Origin: Apostichopus japonicus
Lineage: Eukaryota > Echinodermata > Holothuroidea > Aspidochirotida > Stichopodidae
Assembly: GCF_037975245.1 (NCBI RefSeq)
Contig: NC_092565.1
Coordinates: 20,374,999 to 20,438,998, forward strand
Direction: 5' to 3'
Length of the DNA stretch: 64,000 bases
In this document: piece by piece, positions 1 to 11,839 of the stretch
Numbering within the stretch: the first letter of the stretch is position 1
How the letters are laid out: each line of letters opens with the position of its first letter
Notes under the pieces: generated by a model
Database searches by the model: none
Told to the model about the DNA's origin: nothing
What the model saw: only the letters and a program-made list of their open reading frames with translations
Position numbers and translations under genes: made by a program

Positions 1-59
1 CTTCAAGGAACTCTGACCTATATCAAATTTTGTACAAACTGTACAATACACTTGGCTAT

Positions 60-230
60 CATACCATGCATATATGTATGTTCTGGTTCTGGAGATATAG
101 CGCTTTTGACATATTCACATTTTGACCTCTGCTGACCACAAATTGACCTTTGACCTCCAAGTGTCACACACACACACCATCACAACCTTTGGCAAGGAAT
201 AAAAAATTCCCAAATAAATGTTCTAGTCAG
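60..230. repeat. Dispersed repeat fragment with a DR1 AGGTCA pair
   Basis: Contains, on the minus strand, a perfect AGGTCA-A-AGGTCA pair (144-156) followed by a CA-rich stretch and TTTGGCAAG. The same tail (cacacacatacaccat, then ctttggcaag) returns near 4100-4150. It belongs to, or resembles, the dispersed family best seen at 29855-30190. Confidence 0.5.
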
Positions 231-301
231 AGGTGCAGTTACAACATTTTTAGTAAACCAAAGTACAGATGTAATTATAATGTCATCTGAGAATCTTTTA
301 C

Positions 302-343
302 CTGTACATCTATGGTTTTTCCCGGAGTTGGCTTGTTAAACAT
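302..343 (-). other. Possible 42-nt downstream exon of the Ki-67-like gene, phase problem
   Basis: On the minus strand this stretch lies between a good acceptor (CCTACAG) and a donor (GTAAAAG). In frame 0 it reads MFNKPTPGKTIDVQ, which fits the style of the gene. However exon 4 ends in phase 1, and that join gives an immediate stop (GAT GTT TAA). Either exon 4 has another donor, this is a terminal or alternative exon, or it is not an exon. Confidence 0.25.
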
Positions 344-442
344 CTGTAGGAATGTTGTATCAGATCTGTGTACAGTATAAGTAACACAGAAAACCTAAAA
401 GGAATGACATTTCGTTTCCATATTTTCTCATAAACAACTTAC

Positions 443-3400
443 CAGGTGTTGTTGCTTTCTGCACAGGAGTCTTTCTATCTGGGCTTGGTGTCTTCTTGGC
501 AGGTGTGGGTGTCTTCCTGGCTGGTGTGGGTGTTTTCTTGGCAGGGGTTGGTGCCTTCTTAGCAGGGGTTAGTATCTTAGCGGGACTAGGTGTCTTTTTG
601 GCAGGTGTGGGTGTCTTCTTGGCTGGTGTGGGTGTTTTCTTGGCAGGGGTTGGTGCCTTCTTAGTAGGGGTTAGTATCTTAGCTGGACTAGGTGTCTTCT
701 TGGCAGGTGTGGGTGTCTTCTTAGTGGAGGGTGTCTTCTTGGCTGGTGTGGGTGTTTTCTTGGCAGGGGTTGGTGCCTTCTTAGCAGGGGTTACTATCTT
801 AGCCGGACTAGGGGTCTTCTTGGCAGGTGTGGGTGCCTTCTTGGCAGGGGTTGGTGCCTTCTTAGCAGGGGTTAGTATCTTAGCCGGACTAGGTGTCTTC
901 TTGGAAGGTGTGGGTGTCCTCCTTGCTGGGCTTGGTGTCTTCTTGGAAGGAGTTGGTGTCTTCTTTGCCGGACTAGGTGTCTTCCTTGCTGGGGTTCTTG
1001 ATTTCCTGGAAGGTGTGGGTGTCTTCTTTGCTGGGCTTGGTGTCTTCTTTGCTGGGCTTGGTGACTTCTTAAGTAACTGTGGTGTTTCAGCCTTCTTTGC
1101 TGGTGTTGCTTTCTTTGCAGCTGGTGATGGTGTACTCCTCGTGGAAGTCCTCTTTTGTCCAACTGGAGTGGCATTATCTTTTGGGGATGCAACTGTTTTC
1201 CCTTGTCCAGATTTCTTACCAGACTTGGGGGTCGCTTTCCCCGGAGTGGAAGTCTTCTTCGCTGGGGTCGACACTCTTCTGGGTGTACCTCTTCCAGGGG
1301 TGGCTTGCTTCTTTCCTGGGGTAGGTCCGTTCGCTGAGTAAACCTTCTCTGGTTGGAGCGGAGTAGGTAATTTACGTTTGCCCACCATCGGTGTCTTCTT
1401 TCTGCTACTTCTAGGTGTCCCACCGGCCGTGTTGGGTGGCGTTGTTTGTGTTGTGGATGTAACCTCGGGACTCTGTACTTCCTTCCTGCTTGGAGAGGAT
1501 CGATGGGCTGTCCGATGCACTGAATCAACCGGGTACTCAAACCTGGAATAACCAAAAACAACAACAGTGAAACACCACGTACTGGGCTTAAGGTAATCCA
1601 AACATGGCATGAACAGGACATTTATAAACAGAAGTAGGTAGCGTTGTGCGGTAGTCGGATTTCACACAACCGGTAGTGTTGCAACATGAATCCCGGTATC
1701 GTAACTACAACCGGTATTTTCTTCAACTTTCATCTACGGTTCAAAGCACTTAGTTACGAGACAGTCAATGTCATACATTCAATATGCATACTGTAGCCTA
1801 GGCTATGTACATACTCTTACACGCACGTTCATAAAAAAAAAATAACACGCTATATTAGGGCCTTTGTTTTTTAACATACACTTCCAAAAAGAAAAGCACA
1901 AACCTTGGAAAAAAGCAACCCACACCATCCTTCATTCATACTCGACGTACGATATTAGATTAACACGTTCGCACGTGGATTAAACTTGTAATCCGTACAC
2001 AAACATAAATTGGGAGTTCCCCACTAATCCATGATATTGGAATAGGGCAACCCCTTCAAGTTCAAAAGTTCACAATGAAAAGTTTTTAACTATCAACAAG
2101 TCACCACGTGTTTGGAACTTCAGACAATAAGAATGTTACATAGGGGCTACGTAAATACGGGATTATAAACTACATACATAAGAATAGTACAGATTTATTT
2201 ATATCGTTAATCGGCTTTTGTTTACTCCAGAAAATATACTTTCAATACGTACAATATCAATCTTTCGTACAAAAGATCTTAAAAATTAAAAAAGTAGCGA
2301 AATATAAATTTAAATGACATCGTGGAACCCCCCGCATTAATAAACGAATCCATTTCATTACATCATCAAATCTCAAGTACTGAACTGTTGTGTGTACCTG
2401 TACCGTACCCTAGGCTATAATAATATACAGTCCCATGCGAAGATGGGTTTAAACTGGATATACTCCCTGCGGTTTTGGCTCAAAATTGATTAAATCGTTA
2501 TAATTATTATAACAAAATGAGGTGAAATGCATAAGAGTAAGATTTTGTACATGGGAACCTTGACAATCATCGTGAAGGAAGAATAAATAACGAAAATTTC
2601 AGAATAACTTTGAGGTCCTGTAACATGCTGAGCGCAAGTAACGTTCGACATTTAGTGTAGCCTAGGTGCAAATTACTACGTGAAAAGTTGATTCGTTAAT
2701 ACATAGGTCTAGGCCAGTACGTAAATTGGTCAGATATTATTCAAACTAAGAACACAGAAACCAGAAAAAATCGTGTTTTGTTTTCTTTATTTCAAATAGT
2801 AACACGTAGATATTTTTATTATGTCCGGGATTCCCGGGAATGATACCGAAACGAATGTAATAACCGGTTGTTTTCCCACTACCGGTAGTATTTACACATT
2901 GCTTTGTGATCGGGATTAGTCAATACCGGGATCGGGATACCGGGATTCACTTGACTACCGGGATACCGCACAACCCTAGAAGTAGGTAATCAACCAATGA
3001 CTCCTTGCTCACACTTTATGGAGCGAATGAAACCAGACTGGCAGCACCTACCAAACCGATTCACATATATACAGTTGTTGAGAGAGACCTACCTATTATA
3101 TGAAATGGAAAATGAATTGTTTATCTTGGTTGTACTGGCTCTTGAAATAGGATACCAACCTAGAAATTGATTTTTGTTTGTTTCAGGTTGTCCCATCAGC
3201 AAAGTTGGTTATTCAACTTGATGAATACATAACCAGAAGCATAAAAGGCTTAGAGATGCCTTGCCATGTTTGGCAGCATATGGGAACATTTACTATAATA
3301 CTGTGCATATGCAGACAGTTTTCAAACCGAATAAGGTGGATCGACATACCAAGTGTGAACTTCATTTAAGTTTTGCTTTTTGAGTTATCCTGTTTTCAAG

Positions 3401-6400
3401 TTTTTCAGACATTAACCTCTGTTTGACCTAAATATCTATCATTTCCACCAGGATGTTGGTACTTCACGACAAAACCAGGGAACGGAAAAATGGTCCCCAT
3501 GACTAAAGGCGGCTACTGGATGATTTCCCTCACTACCACAGAATCATGTTTTATCTTAATTGTTTTACTGTATTTAGCTATTACGACTACTGATTTGCCA
3601 CTTAGCAACTCACAAATTCTCCTTTATAAACTGAGATCTTTTCGCACTCTGTACTTTCTGTTTAATATTCCCTCCACTGTATAGGTTACTTTTTGTGTAC
3701 CATGTACTGTAAATGTTAGGCTTCAGCATTCACTGTATATGAGTAAAGTGGAAATAAGCTTAGCTAATGGACAAAAGTTATGATCAAACAAAAAAAGGAT
3801 ATAACCTAGGTCTACAGTATGTATTGTTGTAACTTGTAATAGTGCCCATTTATAGCCTTTTAGTGTGATCTAAATTTTCAATTTTTTGAAATCAGAAACT
3901 CCATGGAAGTAATCAAGTTATCACAATTACTTTATCACAAGAAATCAGTTAAAGGTTCTTGATTGGGGGATTATTTAGAACTTAAAAGAACAAGTTTTCA
4001 TTAAATAATAGGATTATTGTAGTTAATATAGTGCATCCATGTATACCAAATATGAAGTTTCACCTACCCTATAGTTTGTGAGTTAACACTTTTACAAGGA
4101 GTCACACACATACACCATTACCACTGCATAGATTTCTCTCGCCTTTGGCAAGTGATACATCGATAAGTGTGTATCCTGGCCGAGTGGAACTACCGAATAA
4201 TGAACAATCTCATGGTAGTTTTTGTTTAGAAATGTTGTAATATGCATTGTGATTTATTCCACTGATGGAAATGCAGATCCACTACTTACTCGCATGTTTA
4301 TTGAATTCCATTTAGCCAGACAAACTCCTCACAGAGACTTCTTATTATTTAACCAGAAGATTTCTAAATAATAATTTCTAAAAAAAAAGATACTAAACAA
4401 GTCTACATGTGGAAGCCATTTGTTCTCAGCATCTCCAGTAATTAAGCAACCAACAAGTACAATAATTAATATATAACTCACCTGAATGATCGATCTACAA
4501 TGGTGAAAACATCTCTGTGAAAAATCTTAGTTGGGTTGCCTATCCCTTTCTTGTTTAATGTTGTTGCATTCACTTGACTTAAGTTCGTGACGAAAACCTG
4601 CAAGAGAAGATAGCAAAACGATGTTATCTCCGTTGAAAGGTCCTTGCAAAATTACGACTCTGGCCTACAGTAGCTATTACACTGCTTCATTTATACATCT
4701 GTGCAGTTAACTAAATTTCATAAACAATATATTATATTTCATTATACATGACGCTATAATTTCCCCCTATTCGAGCAGCCATTTTACTTTTTACTAACAC
4801 ATTTTGCTAGCAATTTACTAACACATCATTCGTCTTGTATTTATAAATGAACTAGGTTGCTATCACTTGCAAATCTGAACTTGGCCACGGTCAATGTTAC
4901 TTTAGGCCTGTCAACAGAGAGAAAGGCAGTTGGCTTCAAATGACCTAAGTTACATACCATATACACACACACAAATAGCTTAGGCAATCTTATTGGCCCT
5001 AACACATAAACACATTGGCCCTAACTCATAAACAAATCCTCATATCTTAACAAAACATGCTACATTGAAACTACCATGTTATGCAGTATACCTGTATATT
5101 TTTTCAAAATATTAATGCAAATCCCTCAACACTTCTGATTCTGTCATGACATTAGTCCCACAACATACTTATTCCCAAATCCATAACGTCAGCTTGTTGG
5201 TTATGAAGTAAGGCACTCATGTTACGCTCACACTCTATTGGTACCGCCACTAGTACTAGCTATATGATAGGCTAAACCCGGCAGATTTATCTTTCAGATG
5301 ACATGTATGTGGAGTAAAATCATTGCGATTGTTTCTTTGCTAAGGCAGGCTCCACTGAACTTTCTCGATATCGTCATTTGTTTTCATTCTGACAGTTTAG
5401 AGACAATTTGAATTCTGACTATGCGTCGGATGCAGCATTGCAGTGTACAGGACACAAAGTACTTCTGTACATACAACAACGTGAAACTGATTTCATGTTG
5501 TCTTTGCTGACAAGCACAGTGTGAAGTTTTAAAAAGTTTGGTATTAGCTTCGATTCCTGTCATTTTTTTTATAGTGATCAATGGAGATCTAGCAGGCAGG
5601 ACCACACCGTATACATCCCATTGCATTAAACCAATTGCTAAAAGAGACTTTTGTAGTACTCTTTGATTTAATAACTTTACTTTATGCTTCCATTATTGGT
5701 TGGTAAATAACTTTCAGCTTGCATACCTGCATCAAAGTCATACCTAGACAAAATGTCAAAGCTGTGCATTGAAGCAAAATTTGACACAAATCTTAACATT
5801 GGAAAAACATTGGAATGAACATTATAACTTTAAAAAAAAAGAAGGAAATTCTCATGCCATTTGAGATAAAAGGTAATCTTATGTAGTAGTACTAACCTCT
5901 CCATTAGGCTTGACATCTAATCTGCAATGTTCCCGCGAGACGTTTGGTAACTGGATCCTGATGTCGCATTCACTTGTCCTGTAATTCAAGAATGTAAAAA
6001 CGATCAATGTTCTTTCATCAGGGCTTTCTAGGCAATGAAAACTTGGAGGAGAATGTTGGATTTATTGTATGTTCAGATGAATATTAAACACTATCAAGTA
6101 TTATGCTGGATCATTATTTGTAATTGAATGATCACATGACAAACCACAAGGACACAGGTATGACATGGGTAGGGGAGGGGTGGCAAGAGTCAGTCCATTT
6201 TTCACTTGCGTTGAAATTGGGATTGAATTAGAACCCCTCAACTACAAATAGCCAAAACCAAACAGCAGCTGATAATACCCTGTTTTAATTCTCTTGCATG
6301 TCTCAGTTCAAGATTGATGCAACATTTTTATTGGAGGGAAGCAAAAAAAAAACTCATTTCCTACAGCTTTCTGATTAATATTATCCTATTCTAGTAATAT

Positions 6401-6792
6401 CACAATTATTCAAAAATATTGCATGGTGCTGATCATTCTTCAGCTGAGACAGTTTCGATCTATATGAATTCTTTTCAAAAGCTAACCCTAGAAATTAATC
6501 AACAATATTTGCCTGAAGGTTGGAACCATACTTGGGTTCTTACAGCAAAAATATACGATATTTAAGTAGAAAAAAGAAAAAAAGGCAAAACAAATGTGGT
6601 AATTAGGAAATTCCTTGTAAAGGTACAAGCTTTGTGACGGACTGCAATTTGCTCTGCTCGCACAGAGGTTAAGAAATATCATTCTTAGATAGAGCTGTAC
6701 CTTCCAAACATGCACTGATTCGATGTTAGAGGGAACTGTCCACCGTCTGCTCCACTTCTCTTAATGACCACCACAATTCCGTTCAATGGCAT
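443..6792 (-). CDS. MKI67: Ki-67 (MKI67)-like protein, 5' part: FHA domain plus Thr-Pro-Lys repeat region
   Basis: Exons on the minus strand: 6792-6701, 5978-5897, 4597-4482, 1542-443. All have GT-AG borders and matching phases (2, 0, 2). The ATG at 6792 is preceded by an in-frame TAA. Exons 1-3 (about 97 residues) read as the Ki-67 FHA domain: VVVIKRSGADGGQFPL, then CDIRIQLPNVSREHC, then NLSQVNATTL and FTIVDRSFR. Human Ki-67 has the same blocks (IKRSGVDGPHFPL, ECDIRIQLP, IIDRSFR), and the splice sites appear to fall at matching places. In vertebrates the FHA binds phosphorylated NIFK, and Ki-67 coats mitotic chromosomes. Exon 4 (residues about 97-463) is Lys/Thr/Pro-rich, with about 30 S/T-P-x-K/R motifs. 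RRVST may echo the RVxF PP1-docking motif of Ki-67, but that is weak. The donor at 442 is in phase 1 and I could not place the next exon, so the gene is partial at its 3' end. Intron 3 holds a hAT-like element. Confidence 0.86.
496..1060 (-). repeat. In-frame 21-nt/7-residue repeat array encoding K-T-P-T-P-A-K units (Ki-67 exon 4)
   Basis: The coding strand repeats 7-residue units such as KTPTPAK, KTPSPAK and KAPTPAK. A higher-order pattern is marked by SPAKILTPAKK or SPAKIVTPAKK returning several times. Nearly every unit has the minimal CDK consensus S/T-P-x-K/R. Because the DNA itself repeats with a period divisible by 3, the opposite strand is also open for 281 codons (GVFLAG repeats). That antisense frame is a by-product. 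Confidence 0.9.
1639..2978. mobile_element. hAT-like DNA transposon, non-autonomous, 1340 bp, 8-bp target duplication
   Basis: The ends are inverted repeats: TAGCGTTGTGCGGTA on the left, and the complement of TAGGGTTGTGCGGTA on the right. The element is flanked by a perfect 8-bp duplication gaagtagg (1631-1638 and 2979-2986), the hAT target-site size. The right part is rich in ACCGGGAT-type subterminal repeats. No transposase frame is visible. It lies in intron 3 of the Ki-67-like gene. Confidence 0.85.
4040..4150. repeat. Dispersed repeat fragment, related to positions 60-230
   Basis: Shares CACACAYACACCAT and CTTTGGCAAG with positions 160-200. The segment ccaaatatgaagtt...cttttacaagg resembles the complement of the 29.9-kb family. 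Old copy inside intron 3 of the Ki-67-like gene. Confidence 0.4.
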
Positions 6793-7048
6793 CTTGTGGC
6801 ATTAGGTAAAAATTCTGGGAAGAAAAAAAATGTCACAAAAGTTGCCACTTTGTTGGTCTTCACCGAAATTTGGAAACATTAACTTCATGTGATCTATTTT
6901 CTGTCTTTAAAAACAAAGCCATATGTCACACAACCCTGTACCCTATCTATTCAAATAAAAAAAATTCTTGCACTTAGAATGGAGACTACTATTTGAATTT
7001 AAGCTTTGAGTGGTGTGTCAGTGCAAGTACATTCATGCATAGTCCAGC

Positions 7049-8751
7049 CAACCCTTTTTAATTCCCCAGTGAATGAGGTCGCCATAAGGAAACTCCTGTG
7101 GCGACTAGATCTTTATTTTTCCCAAATTCTGGTCGCCCAGAATGAAAATGTGATCGCCACTTTGATATGCTAAATATTAGTACAAAAAACACTAGGCTCA
7201 ACATCGAGTAGCACTAGACTGTACATGTGTACGCGCACAGAATCATATTAAGACGTATAGGCTAATAGGGTTGGGCGATATATCGAAAATTATTATTATC
7301 GTGATATTTTTTTTTCAAGACGATATTTTTTGAGGATTGAACCAATGACGATAACTTTTTGGGAAAGAAATTTGAAATAAATGTGGGAAAAAAATGCAAT
7401 TATCCTTTCTCCGTTTTATGTGTAAATGTTATTCTAGCATTCCATATGGTTAAGAAAGTTGAAAAGAAATCAAGTTTATCAACTTCATTGACTGACTTTT
7501 GAACTACGTTAAAACCAGTCCTTTACAACATTCACTGTATAGAGAACAAAACTCTGAAAATCAGTAGAGAAATTACCAATTGTGTACGAAAAGTAAGTTG
7601 GTACACATTTCAAATTTTACGAAAGATCGAGCAAAATACTTTCGAAAAATTCACGCAAAACTGGCATATCTTGCTAAATGCAACTAATGTCATGTAAACA
7701 AGGCTCTAGTACACCCATTTATGAATTAACCATAAGACCACATCTGGTTTTAAGCGGAGGGAAAAGAAAGCATTTTCTAGAATTTCCACAAAAAAAGAAA
7801 AAATTATTATCCTACCATAGTTAAGTGTATAGTAAATAGCCTAACCACTTCGTCGGTTACGGATTTCACATAACAACAAAAACACAACTATAATTGTATT
7901 TTGTGAAGTTGACGTTCTCTACAAGGACATGGAAACAATATTTAGCATTTAGTTAATCATGCCACGTGGCCTAAAACATGGGATTGCAAGGTTTACTTTT
8001 ATAAATATGGCCATACTGTAGCTATTGAGGCCTTGATATCGTGCTATGTCTGTATGGTATAGACTGTGCCTCGTGTATCATGGGGAAAAGATTGTTTTGT
8101 TCATGCAGAGGAGTCGGTTGGCTTGAGGTGTGTTTTACTTACCTTCATGTTACGGGGATATTTACCTACTTTTCTTGAATGTCTAAGATAATATTTCGCA
8201 TAACTTTACCGATCCTTTACTGACTGACCTAATTAATTCTTGAGTGGAGCCAAAATAGTTTACTCCATGAAAAGTTTTTTGGAAACGTGCCAAAAATGTT
8301 AACAAACAGGTGTTAGACAGGGGGTTGCAAATTGCTTGGCAAGGTACCTGGTAAAATTTGCAGCACATGTAGCCTACCAGGGTTAAACAATTGCAGTTGT
8401 AAACTGATGTACGTATAGTGCACGCTGTTCATTGTTAGGCAGTCTAGAAACGGGGCTTTGCCGAACGTAGTTTGTTTCATGATATCGACAGTTTTGTAAG
8501 TTAAACTTTTTAAAGATTGTAAGACAGATTAAATCTCATTTCATTTTATCACATAATATAGCTACTCTAACTTGTCATTTTAAAGTTTTGAACAGTTTCG
8601 TGACAATTTAAATTCATCATGGTAAAATTTTCAGTTGCAAAAACTGATCGCCACAGTATTATAGGTCTGGCGACTAGCATTAATTTTCCAGAAATTCTCA
8701 TCGCCAGCCGAGAATTGTGGTCGCCAATGCGACCGTAATTAAAAAGGGTTG
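7049..8751. mobile_element. hAT-like DNA transposon, 1703 bp, 8-bp target duplication
   Basis: Terminal inverted repeat CAACCCTTTTTAATT at both ends, in opposite orientation. The perfect 8-bp duplication agtccagc lies at 7041-7048 and 8752-8759. Both subterminal zones carry several GGTCGCC/GGCGACC words (for example 7078-7165 and 8660-8735), possible transposase-binding sites. The interior has no long transposase frame. Near 7268 it contains ggttgggcgatatatcg, which looks like the end of another hAT family, perhaps a nested truncated copy. A good minus-strand splice donor (AAG|GTAAGT) at about 8143 may be a relic of a transposase intron. Confidence 0.82.
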
Positions 8752-9892
8752 AGTCCAGCCAAACCCTGGCTTGTGAGCCACATGCTGCTCTTTGACATTT
8801 ACACCATATATGTGAGTCCCAGAAATATGTTGGCAGATGACAATTAGTACTATCCTTCAGCAATGTGATTTCATCAACAGTTCTATCAGATTCCACAAGA
8901 AATAGAAAGAACCTTACTTGAATATATCTGGAATAAAACTGCTGGAAGCAGGGAAAACTTTTCACTAACTTCACACGCATACATTGAAGTTATCGTATAA
9001 TTCTGCTAAAGTAGTGGAATAATAATATAAAAATCATGTTTCCTTGGTTTTTGGCTATTTCCATTAAGGCTTTGTTCATTGGGATTGAAAAAGTGGTTAA
9101 AATTTGATTTATGAACACACAACTACAGTGTCTAGTATCAGTGCAACTAAGTGTAAAACACAGTACAAGAATTTAGGGAACATGGGTTACAGTTGACCAA
9201 TAATACATCTTACTAGTTCTAGTCTTGGTTAGGTCTACCTCATATTGGTAAGCATAATAAGAAAGCAACATTATTGTGGTAGCCTAACATAGTGACAAGG
9301 TATAATGTTACTATTGTTAGCTCTAGGCCTTACATAGTTACAGTCATGTAAAACCCAAAATTTAGAAGGTTAATGTTAGGCTAGTCCTTACTAAGTCAGA
9401 CTGTAGTATTATTCTAGCCTAACTGCGGTGCTAGGGTACAACACGGTGGCATGGGTATATACGATCTAGTTATACACTATTATTAGTACTAGCTTGATGT
9501 TTGCTTTGATTTAATCGTACCGTTATTCGATAATACTCTTTCGGAGAGTCTTCTAAAGTTCACAACATCATATATCACATATATACCTTTGCAACTAGTA
9601 CTACGCCTTGTCTGACAAAGCGTACTGTAGGCTACAATTAATAAGTAATATTGATTACTAATACTACATTGCATATGACTGTAACATTAGGCCAAATTTA
9701 TTACACCGTTACCATACAACTCTAACGGACAACAACAAACAACCTTTGTTAGGCCAAACAATTACAGCACGGAAAGTATGAACGTCTTGCGAATCATTCA
9801 TATCCAAAGCAAGAAAATTTCACATTATTATTTGAATTATAACAATCCACGTCATCCCAAACAGCAAGAAGCTATTTATAATTAATTTTACC

Positions 9893-10255
9893 GTAAATAC
9901 ATGGAAACACTTGTTCCTCCGCTTGCTTATTTCTTCGCTTCTGTTCGAACTACGTACAACGGAAATTTTGAATGAACGCCGCCGAAAGATTGTCAATAAG
10001 AACATTACAATGTAACAGCTTGAATTAAATTAGTTCCATACAGTACAAATTTTGTCACAGTTTTATCAGTATTGAGTTTAACAGTGATCATTATTTGGCA
10101 ATGAAAATGTATGAAAAATGCTATTTAATGGGAAATATGTCATTTATTTAACTAATTTGTTTAATTAACTCGTTTACCAGCGGAGTAATCGCAAGTAGAA
10201 GGTGATAACTCCGCCCCATTATTTAAAATTTTATCATCACTTGCTTGATTGGCTA
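9893..10255 (-). promoter_or_regulatory. Candidate promoter and 5' untranslated exon of the Ki-67-like gene
   Basis: The coding exon at 6792 begins after an acceptor (CTTCCCAG), so a 5' untranslated exon must lie upstream. A minus-strand donor (TTTACG|GTAAAA) at about 9892 would end such an exon. Upstream on the minus strand are a CCAAT box (10252-10248) and a GC box GGGGCGG (10217-10211). TTCGAA (9944-9949) and TTTGAA (9967-9972) match CHR-type cell-cycle elements, but these are 6-mers and could be chance. No transcript evidence. Confidence 0.28.
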
Positions 10256-10511
10256 ATATGCAAGTCCAGGTACCGTACCTGCGTTGAATGAGTACGTAGT
10301 AGAGTAGCAGCTCCCTGGTTGAATAAAGGCAATCGTCCGTACAATAGTGATTTTACCGTTAAGAAACAGTACCGTCACAAACCATTATTGCATACAAGTT
10401 CCAACACGAAATTTTTGCACCAAATATATAATGTGGACTCTCCAACTGCATCTATGGTACGGAAAGTATACAATTGCGCAGGAAATTACATGCGAGATGT
10501 GGAGTTACCAT

Positions 10512-11161
10512 CAAGGGCGGCGGAAGCACTTTAAATCTGGGGGGGGGGGGGCACCGACATCAAAGGGCACTTTGCAGAAATTCGATTGGACTGATGCAGC
10601 CTTATATTTAGTACCCTTTATAACTCTTATTGTATTATCTTATTTGCGTATACCCATCACTCCATCAACGCCCCCCCCCCCCCCTTCAAGGAAAATATGC
10701 ATACTAGCACTGTAATATCCAATGTGCAAATTGGGAAACAAGGAACAAGTTTTCTTTTGAGACAAAATGAGGTGAAATCATGCTATTTGCTAATGTAGGA
10801 ATCTTCGGAATTAGAGTTTATTTCTTGTTAATATCTTAACAATTTTTTGCCATTCGAAATAGCTTTGAGTTTGACCCACAAAAATTGATTAAAAGTCAGG
10901 GGCGTAGCCAGGATTTGCAAAGCTGTATGCACGACTATCTGAGCGGAGCGCCACCATCAGTTGGCGTGGAGCGTACAAGAAAAATTTGTTTTACAAACCC
11001 CCCAGATGGCCGGAAACGGCCCGTCCCGAGTGTTCATTCTGGTTCCCTGGCCTCTTGCTAACTTGAGACAGCTCAAGTTTTATGTAGAAAAAGGGCACAT
11101 TTTTAACCTGAGGAAAAGTGGGGGGCGTGCCCCCTGTGCCCCCCCGGTCCCGCCGCCCTTG
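10512..11161. mobile_element. hAT-like element with G-tract and hairpin core, 650 bp
   Basis: Ends CAAGGGCGGCGGAAGC and, inverted, CAAGGGCGGCGGGACC. The flanks gttaccat (10504-10511) and gttaacat (11162-11169) agree at 7 of 8 bases. A long G run lies just inside the left end (about 10541). At 10897 the inner sequence CAGGGGCGTAGCCAGG looks like the end of a second hAT-like unit, so the copy may be compound. Positions 10944-10974 hold a GCGCCACC...TTGGCG block shared with the element at 49854. Confidence 0.75.
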
Positions 11162-11839
11162 GTTAACATGTAAGCATGACACGACATCTCCACAAAATAT
11201 TCAATTTTGTCGAGATACCGATTTACGCTAAGTTGACATTTCGGGAAAATAGGTAAAAATGTCGAGTTACCATGTATATAACACCTAACTCGGCATCTCG
11301 ACAAAATTGTATTTTGTCAAGATACCGAGTTACGCTGTGTAGGTCGAATCGTCGAGCTTGTATATGTCGACATTTCGCCGGCTGATATTTTCCGTACAAA
11401 TTTCGACTTTTGTATTGAAATAAAAGACTTGTTACTCTGACTAAGAGATTTCCACATATACTCAGTTGGAATTGCTCTCTTCCATTGAATTCCAAAATTC
11501 GCTTGTCGATGGTGCTTATTTTGTAAGCACTATGGGAAGCGTGGCTCTGACTGCTTAAAGGAATTGTCTGGTGAAAGATTTTTTCATCAAATTCGGGGGG
11601 GGGGGGGGAGGGGTGTGAGTGAAATGGGTTTTCTGTTGACGCCCTCAGGATATTTACACGACATACTTCCAAAAATATATATGTATATCAAGTTCCAAAA
11701 TTGTGAGAGGAATTCCAAAGCCCTTTACAAATTTGTGCATAAATTCCTCGATAAAAATCAAACCAAAATCCTTCCACCTATACTGTTTCTCTACAATCTC
11801 TTACTAATGACTTTAATACGTATTTTAACGAAAAAACTA

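Noticed and set aside
496-1341. 281-codon plus-strand frame (GVFLAG repeats) that looks like a membrane or silk-like protein
   Set aside because: It is the antisense of the Ki-67-like repeat exon; a repeat of 21 nt keeps all frames open. The minus strand has splice sites and domain homology.
3178-3684. Two adjacent short plus-strand frames (63 and 64 codons), the second preceded by an acceptor-like site
   Set aside because: No recognisable domain, on the opposite strand within a Ki-67 intron, and no coherent exon phases.
7266-7290. A second full hAT element starting at ggttgggcgatatatcg
   Set aside because: No matching inverted end found in the following 1.5 kb, so only a remnant can be claimed.
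8567-8980. 137-codon minus-strand frame
   Set aside because: It runs across the right end of the hAT-like element at 8751, so it is a chance frame.
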